64,000 bases of DNA, from assembly GCA_963740605.1 (NCBI GenBank), contig CAVUFC010000022.1, forward strand, positions 992,001-1,056,000, read 5' to 3'. Source of the DNA: DASSUW01 sp963740605. Lineage in GTDB: Bacteria; Actinomycetota; Thermoleophilia; Solirubrobacterales; Solirubrobacteraceae. The position numbers and the translations under genes are program-made. Within the stretch, counting starts at the first letter, position 1. Each line of letters starts with the position of its first letter. Shown in pieces: positions 61,580 to 64,000 of the stretch. Under the pieces are notes generated by a model, which did no database searches, was not told the DNA's origin, and saw only the letters and a list, made by a program, of their open reading frames with translations.

Positions 61580-61908
61580 GTGCTCACCGCCGTGGCGCGT
61601 AGCCGGCGCGACACCGTTCGCGCCGCGCGCTCGAGCCGGTGCGTTTCGGCCTCCAGCTCGCGTCGACCTTCTGGCGTGAGCGCGTAATCGCGCCGTTCGC
61701 GCCCGTTCTCGACGTACGGCTCGCCGGCGACGACGAGTCCCTCGGCGATCGCGCGATCGAGCAGCGCGTACAGCGTGCCGGTCGAGGGCCGGATCTGGCC
61801 GTCGGACAGCTCGGCGGCGCGGCGCACGATCGCGTACCCGTGCAGCGGGCCGTCGAGCAGCGTCGCGAGTGCGATGTAGCTCGGCATCCGGAATTCCATG
61901 CCGTTCAC
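61576..61908 (-). CDS. PadR-family transcriptional regulator
   Basis: The 110-residue protein has the PadR winged HTH: LATLLDGPLHGYAIVRRAAE, IRPSTGTLYALLDRAIAEGL and GRERRDYALTPEGRRELEAE. It lacks the long C-terminal coiled coil of subfamily 1, so it is subfamily-2-like. It is co-translated with the membrane protein downstream and probably represses itself through the palindrome 13 bp upstream. ATG at residue 4 is an alternative start. Confidence 0.9.
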   Translation of the reverse strand: MNGMEFRMPSYIALATLLDGPLHGYAIVRRAAELSDGQIRPSTGTLYALLDRAIAEGLVVAGEPYVENGRERRDYALTPEGRRELEAETHRLERAARTVSRRLRATAVST

Positions 61909-61920
61909 GATACATCGATC

Positions 61921-61934
61921 ATCGACATGTCGAT
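61921..61934. promoter_or_regulatory. 14-bp palindrome upstream of padR
   Basis: ATCGACATGTCGAT is a perfect palindrome, flanked by further ATCGA and CGATA repeats between 61909 and 61945. It sits 13 bp before the padR start. PadR dimers bind such dyads at their own promoters. Confidence 0.55.
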
Positions 61935-61947
61935 ACTCGACTTATGG

Positions 61948-63159
61948 CTAGATCGGCCAGGCCGCGGGCACCGTCTGCAGTGCGAGATCTTCGGCGCCCT
62001 GCCAGGCGGCGAGACGCTCGAGCTCACGCTGGATCGACTTCGCGATCGCCTTGCCCTTCGGCGCTCTGTCCTCGCGGTGGATGGCCGGCGCGACGAGTCG
62101 TCCCGCCTTGCGGTCCATCCGGAGGTCGGCGCGGCCGATCAGCTTGTCCTGGTGGAGGATCGGCAGCACGAAGTAGCCCCAGCGCCGCTTGGCCTTCGGC
62201 GTGTAGATCTCGAGCCGGTGCGAGAAGCCCCACAGCTCCTCGGTCCGCCCGCGGTCACACAGCAGATTGTCGAACGGTGAGAGCAGCGCGGTGCGGCCGC
62301 TCCAGTCGCCGTTCATCGACTCGAGCGTCTCGACGTCCTCCGCGCGCACCCACCAGTCGCCCTTGACGCCCTCGATCTCGACGGGCTCGATCACGCCCTC
62401 ATCTCGCAGGCTCGCGAGCGTCCGCGGCAGCGTCGGGTAGCGCCCGCGGGTGAAGTGCGCGCGGATGTGCGGCGTGCGCGCGACGCCCAGCGCCTTGAGG
62501 GAGAGCAGCGCGGCGCGGCGCGTGACTTCGGCGTCGTCGAGCTCCTCATCCGGCGGGTCGGGCGGCAGGCAGCGATCCATCAGATCCCACAACCGCTGGC
62601 CGCCTTCCCGGCCGCCGATCCCGACGTAGCCGCGCACCCACATCATGTCGAGCATGCGGGAGACGTTCCGCTGGTCGGTCCAGCCGCTCGACAGCCACGG
62701 CGCCACCGCATGGTCGTCGAGCGCCCGCGCCGGGAGCGGGCCCTCGTCGCGCAGGCGGTCGAGGAGGTGCTGCCGGAACGCGGCGTTCACCTCCCACCAC
62801 TCGTGCGCCCGCTGATTCCACACGCCGTTGCCGCCACCCCAGTTGCGCATCGTCCAGCGGTGCACGGGCAGATCCTCGGTGAGCACGAGCGAGGCCTCGT
62901 GCGCCCAGTACTCGAACAGCGCGCGGTCGTCGTAGACGAGCCGCTCGAGCTCGAGCTGGTCGAACGCGCCGAGCCGGCTGAACACCACGAGCAGGTGGTT
63001 GCGCGCCACGGCGCTCGTGGGATCGAGCTGCAGGCAGCGCAGTGCGCGCACGAGATCGAGGATCCCGTCGCCCGTCGGCGGGCGGCGTGGCGTGGGGCCG
63101 TCGAGGCGCTGCGCCCGGATCGCGAGACGGCGGGCGGCGACAGGCGGAACGCGAAGCAT
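61948..63159 (-). CDS. YcaQ/AlkX-like winged-helix DNA glycosylase
   Basis: The 403-residue protein belongs to the HTH_42/YcaQ family of three winged helices that unhook interstrand DNA crosslinks. The QLD motif (residues 44-46, LRCLQLDPTSAVAR) matches the catalytic QxD/QxQ element. Downstream RALFEYWAHEASLV, RTALLSPFDNLLCDRGR and GYFVLPILHQDKLIGRADLR are typical. The ATG at 63159 is chosen; an upstream extension of the frame is Arg/Glu-rich shadow of the DUF202 genes. Divergent from those genes by 24 bp. Confidence 0.88.
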   Translation of the reverse strand: MLRVPPVAARRLAIRAQRLDGPTPRRPPTGDGILDLVRALRCLQLDPTSAVARNHLLVVFSRLGAFDQLELERLVYDDRALFEYWAHEASLVLTEDLPVHRWTMRNWGGGNGVWNQRAHEWWEVNAAFRQHLLDRLRDEGPLPARALDDHAVAPWLSSGWTDQRNVSRMLDMMWVRGYVGIGGREGGQRLWDLMDRCLPPDPPDEELDDAEVTRRAALLSLKALGVARTPHIRAHFTRGRYPTLPRTLASLRDEGVIEPVEIEGVKGDWWVRAEDVETLESMNGDWSGRTALLSPFDNLLCDRGRTEELWGFSHRLEIYTPKAKRRWGYFVLPILHQDKLIGRADLRMDRKAGRLVAPAIHREDRAPKGKAIAKSIQRELERLAAWQGAEDLALQTVPAAWPI

Positions 63160-63183
63160 CGGCGCGCAACCATAATCACGGGT

Positions 63184-63546
63184 ATGGCGGCACAGTCCCT
63201 GCGCGACGTCGGCGAGGATCCCGACCCCCGCTTCACGTTCGCGAACGAGCGCACGTTCCTCGCTTGGAACCGCACCGCGCTGGCGCTGATCGGCGGCGGG
63301 CTCGCGGCCGGCCAGCTCCTCAACTTCGACTCCGAGGCCGTCCGCCTGCTGGTCTCCGTCCCGCCGATCCTGCTCGGCGGCCTCCTCGCGCTGACGTCGT
63401 ATCGCCGCTGGGAGGCCAACGAGCGCGCGATGCGTCTGAAGGAGCCGCTGCCCACGATCGGCCCCCCGCGCTTCGTCCCGCCCGCGATCGCGCTCCTCGC
63501 CCTCGTCATCGCGGTGCTGGTGATCGTCGGTGCCATCCGCGCCTGA
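63184..63546 (+). CDS. DUF202 (YidH-like) membrane protein
   Basis: The 120-residue protein has the DUF202 pattern RFTFANERTFLAWNRTALAL followed by three helices. Function unknown. A -10-like CATAAT ends 7 bp before the ATG. The next gene encodes a second short member and overlaps by 17 nt. Confidence 0.85.
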   Translation: MAAQSLRDVGEDPDPRFTFANERTFLAWNRTALALIGGGLAAGQLLNFDSEAVRLLVSVPPILLGGLLALTSYRRWEANERAMRLKEPLPTIGPPRFVPPAIALLALVIAVLVIVGAIRA

Positions 63547-63763
63547 GACCCAGTGGGCCGAGCGCACCGCGCTCGCCCGGCAACGCTCCGTGCTCGCGTT
63601 CCTCCTGATCGCCGCCCTGCTCGCGACCCACTCGCACGAGTGGCTGGGCGTCTCGGCCGCACTGCTCGTCGCCGCCGCCGGCCTCCGCGCCCGGTCCCCG
63701 CGCGCGCTCGCGCTGTCCGCCGGCCTCGCGGCGCTCTGCGCGACCGCGATCGTCGTCGCCTGA
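63530..63763 (+). CDS. Short DUF202-like membrane protein
   Basis: The 77-residue protein carries QWAERTALARQRSVLAFLLI, the DUF202-type amphipathic start plus first helix, then two more helices. GTG start inside the preceding gene. The pair of long and short DUF202 genes in tandem is a common arrangement. Confidence 0.75.
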   Translation: MPSAPETQWAERTALARQRSVLAFLLIAALLATHSHEWLGVSAALLVAAAGLRARSPRALALSAGLAALCATAIVVA

Positions 63764-63779
63764 CAAGTAGGCTCGGCGC

Positions 63780-64000
63780 ATGTCAGACGGATCTGTCGTG
63801 GTGGTGGGGTCGATCAACGTCGACCTCGTGGTTGCGGTCGCGAAGCTGCCGGGCCCGGGCGAGACGGTCAATGGCGGCACGTTCGCGCGGTACGGCGGTG
63901 GCAAGGGCGCCAACCAGGCGGTCGCGGCGGCGCGGCTCGGGACGTCGGTGAAGATGGTCGGCGCGGTCGGGACCGACGACTTCGGCGATGACGCGCTGAA
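63780..64000 (+). CDS. Ribokinase-family sugar kinase, N-terminal part
   Basis: The first 73 codons are visible before the window ends. VVVVGSINVDLVVAVAKLPG and GGGKGANQAVAAARLG are the PfkB-family N-terminal signature, closest to ribokinase. The ATG starts 6 bp after a -10-like TAGGCT, so the mRNA may be leaderless. Confidence 0.88.
   Translation, partial: MSDGSVVVVGSINVDLVVAVAKLPGPGETVNGGTFARYGGGKGANQAVAAARLGTSVKMVGAVGTDDFGDDAL

Noticed and set aside
1..64000. tRNA, rRNA, insertion sequences, transposase or integrase genes
   Set aside because: None was found on reading the translations and intergenic gaps; a tRNAscan and ISfinder search would settle it.

Overview
The window is GC-rich, gene-dense DNA from an actinobacterium. 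Soil-type regulators, DyP peroxidase, F420/PPOX-type oxidoreductase, SigJ, MmpL-type transporters and large CSLREA-motif secreted proteins point to the Thermoleophilia (Solirubrobacterales). That placement is inferred from gene content; no rRNA or tRNA gene was seen to confirm it.

Left part (1-12.6 kb). An envelope-stress operon on the minus strand runs PspC/LiaF-like protein, small membrane protein, PspC-histidine kinase, NarL-type regulator and the edge of a TOPRIM gene. A perfect TGTGA-N6-TCACA box lies in its divergent promoter. Next come an MFS transporter, an atypical Crp/Fnr regulator, three Ser/Thr kinases and a GMC oxidoreductase operon.

Middle (12.6-35.6 kb). A 490-bp stretch of gene remnants is followed by an ArsR-DUF899-SRPBCC operon with an overlapped 41-residue gene. 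Then come two MMPL exporters, two alpha/beta hydrolases with cysteine in place of the nucleophile serine, a DyP peroxidase operon and a SigJ gene broken by an internal deletion. A five-gene operon (membrane protein, FAD oxidase, hydrolase, SRPBCC, MMPL) and a frameshifted tandem-CHASE2 adenylate cyclase complete the region.

35.6-51.2 kb is the most unusual part: seven secreted-protein genes in one orientation (one a pseudogene). Six carry a CSLREA motif, beta-helix and choice-of-anchor Q-like region, and one carries a propeller-like domain, but all seven end in the same ~170-residue lysine-rich FecR-like module with two conserved cysteines. Five have the same promoter layout (TTGAC, 17-18 bp, weak -10) only 7-10 bp before a TTG or GTG start, which suggests leaderless mRNA. 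I propose the shared tail is a surface-retention module. A dead Phd-PIN toxin-antitoxin pair sits inside the array.

Right part (51.3-64 kb). Fumarylacetoacetase is followed by a second perfect CRP-type box, a structured leader and a six-gene exopolysaccharide operon: GT2, GT4, pyruvyl transferase, a flippase-GT39 fusion, a BcsA-like synthase and a GH8 lipoprotein. After this come a PadR regulator with a membrane partner, a YcaQ-like protein, two DUF202-type proteins and the start of a ribokinase gene.
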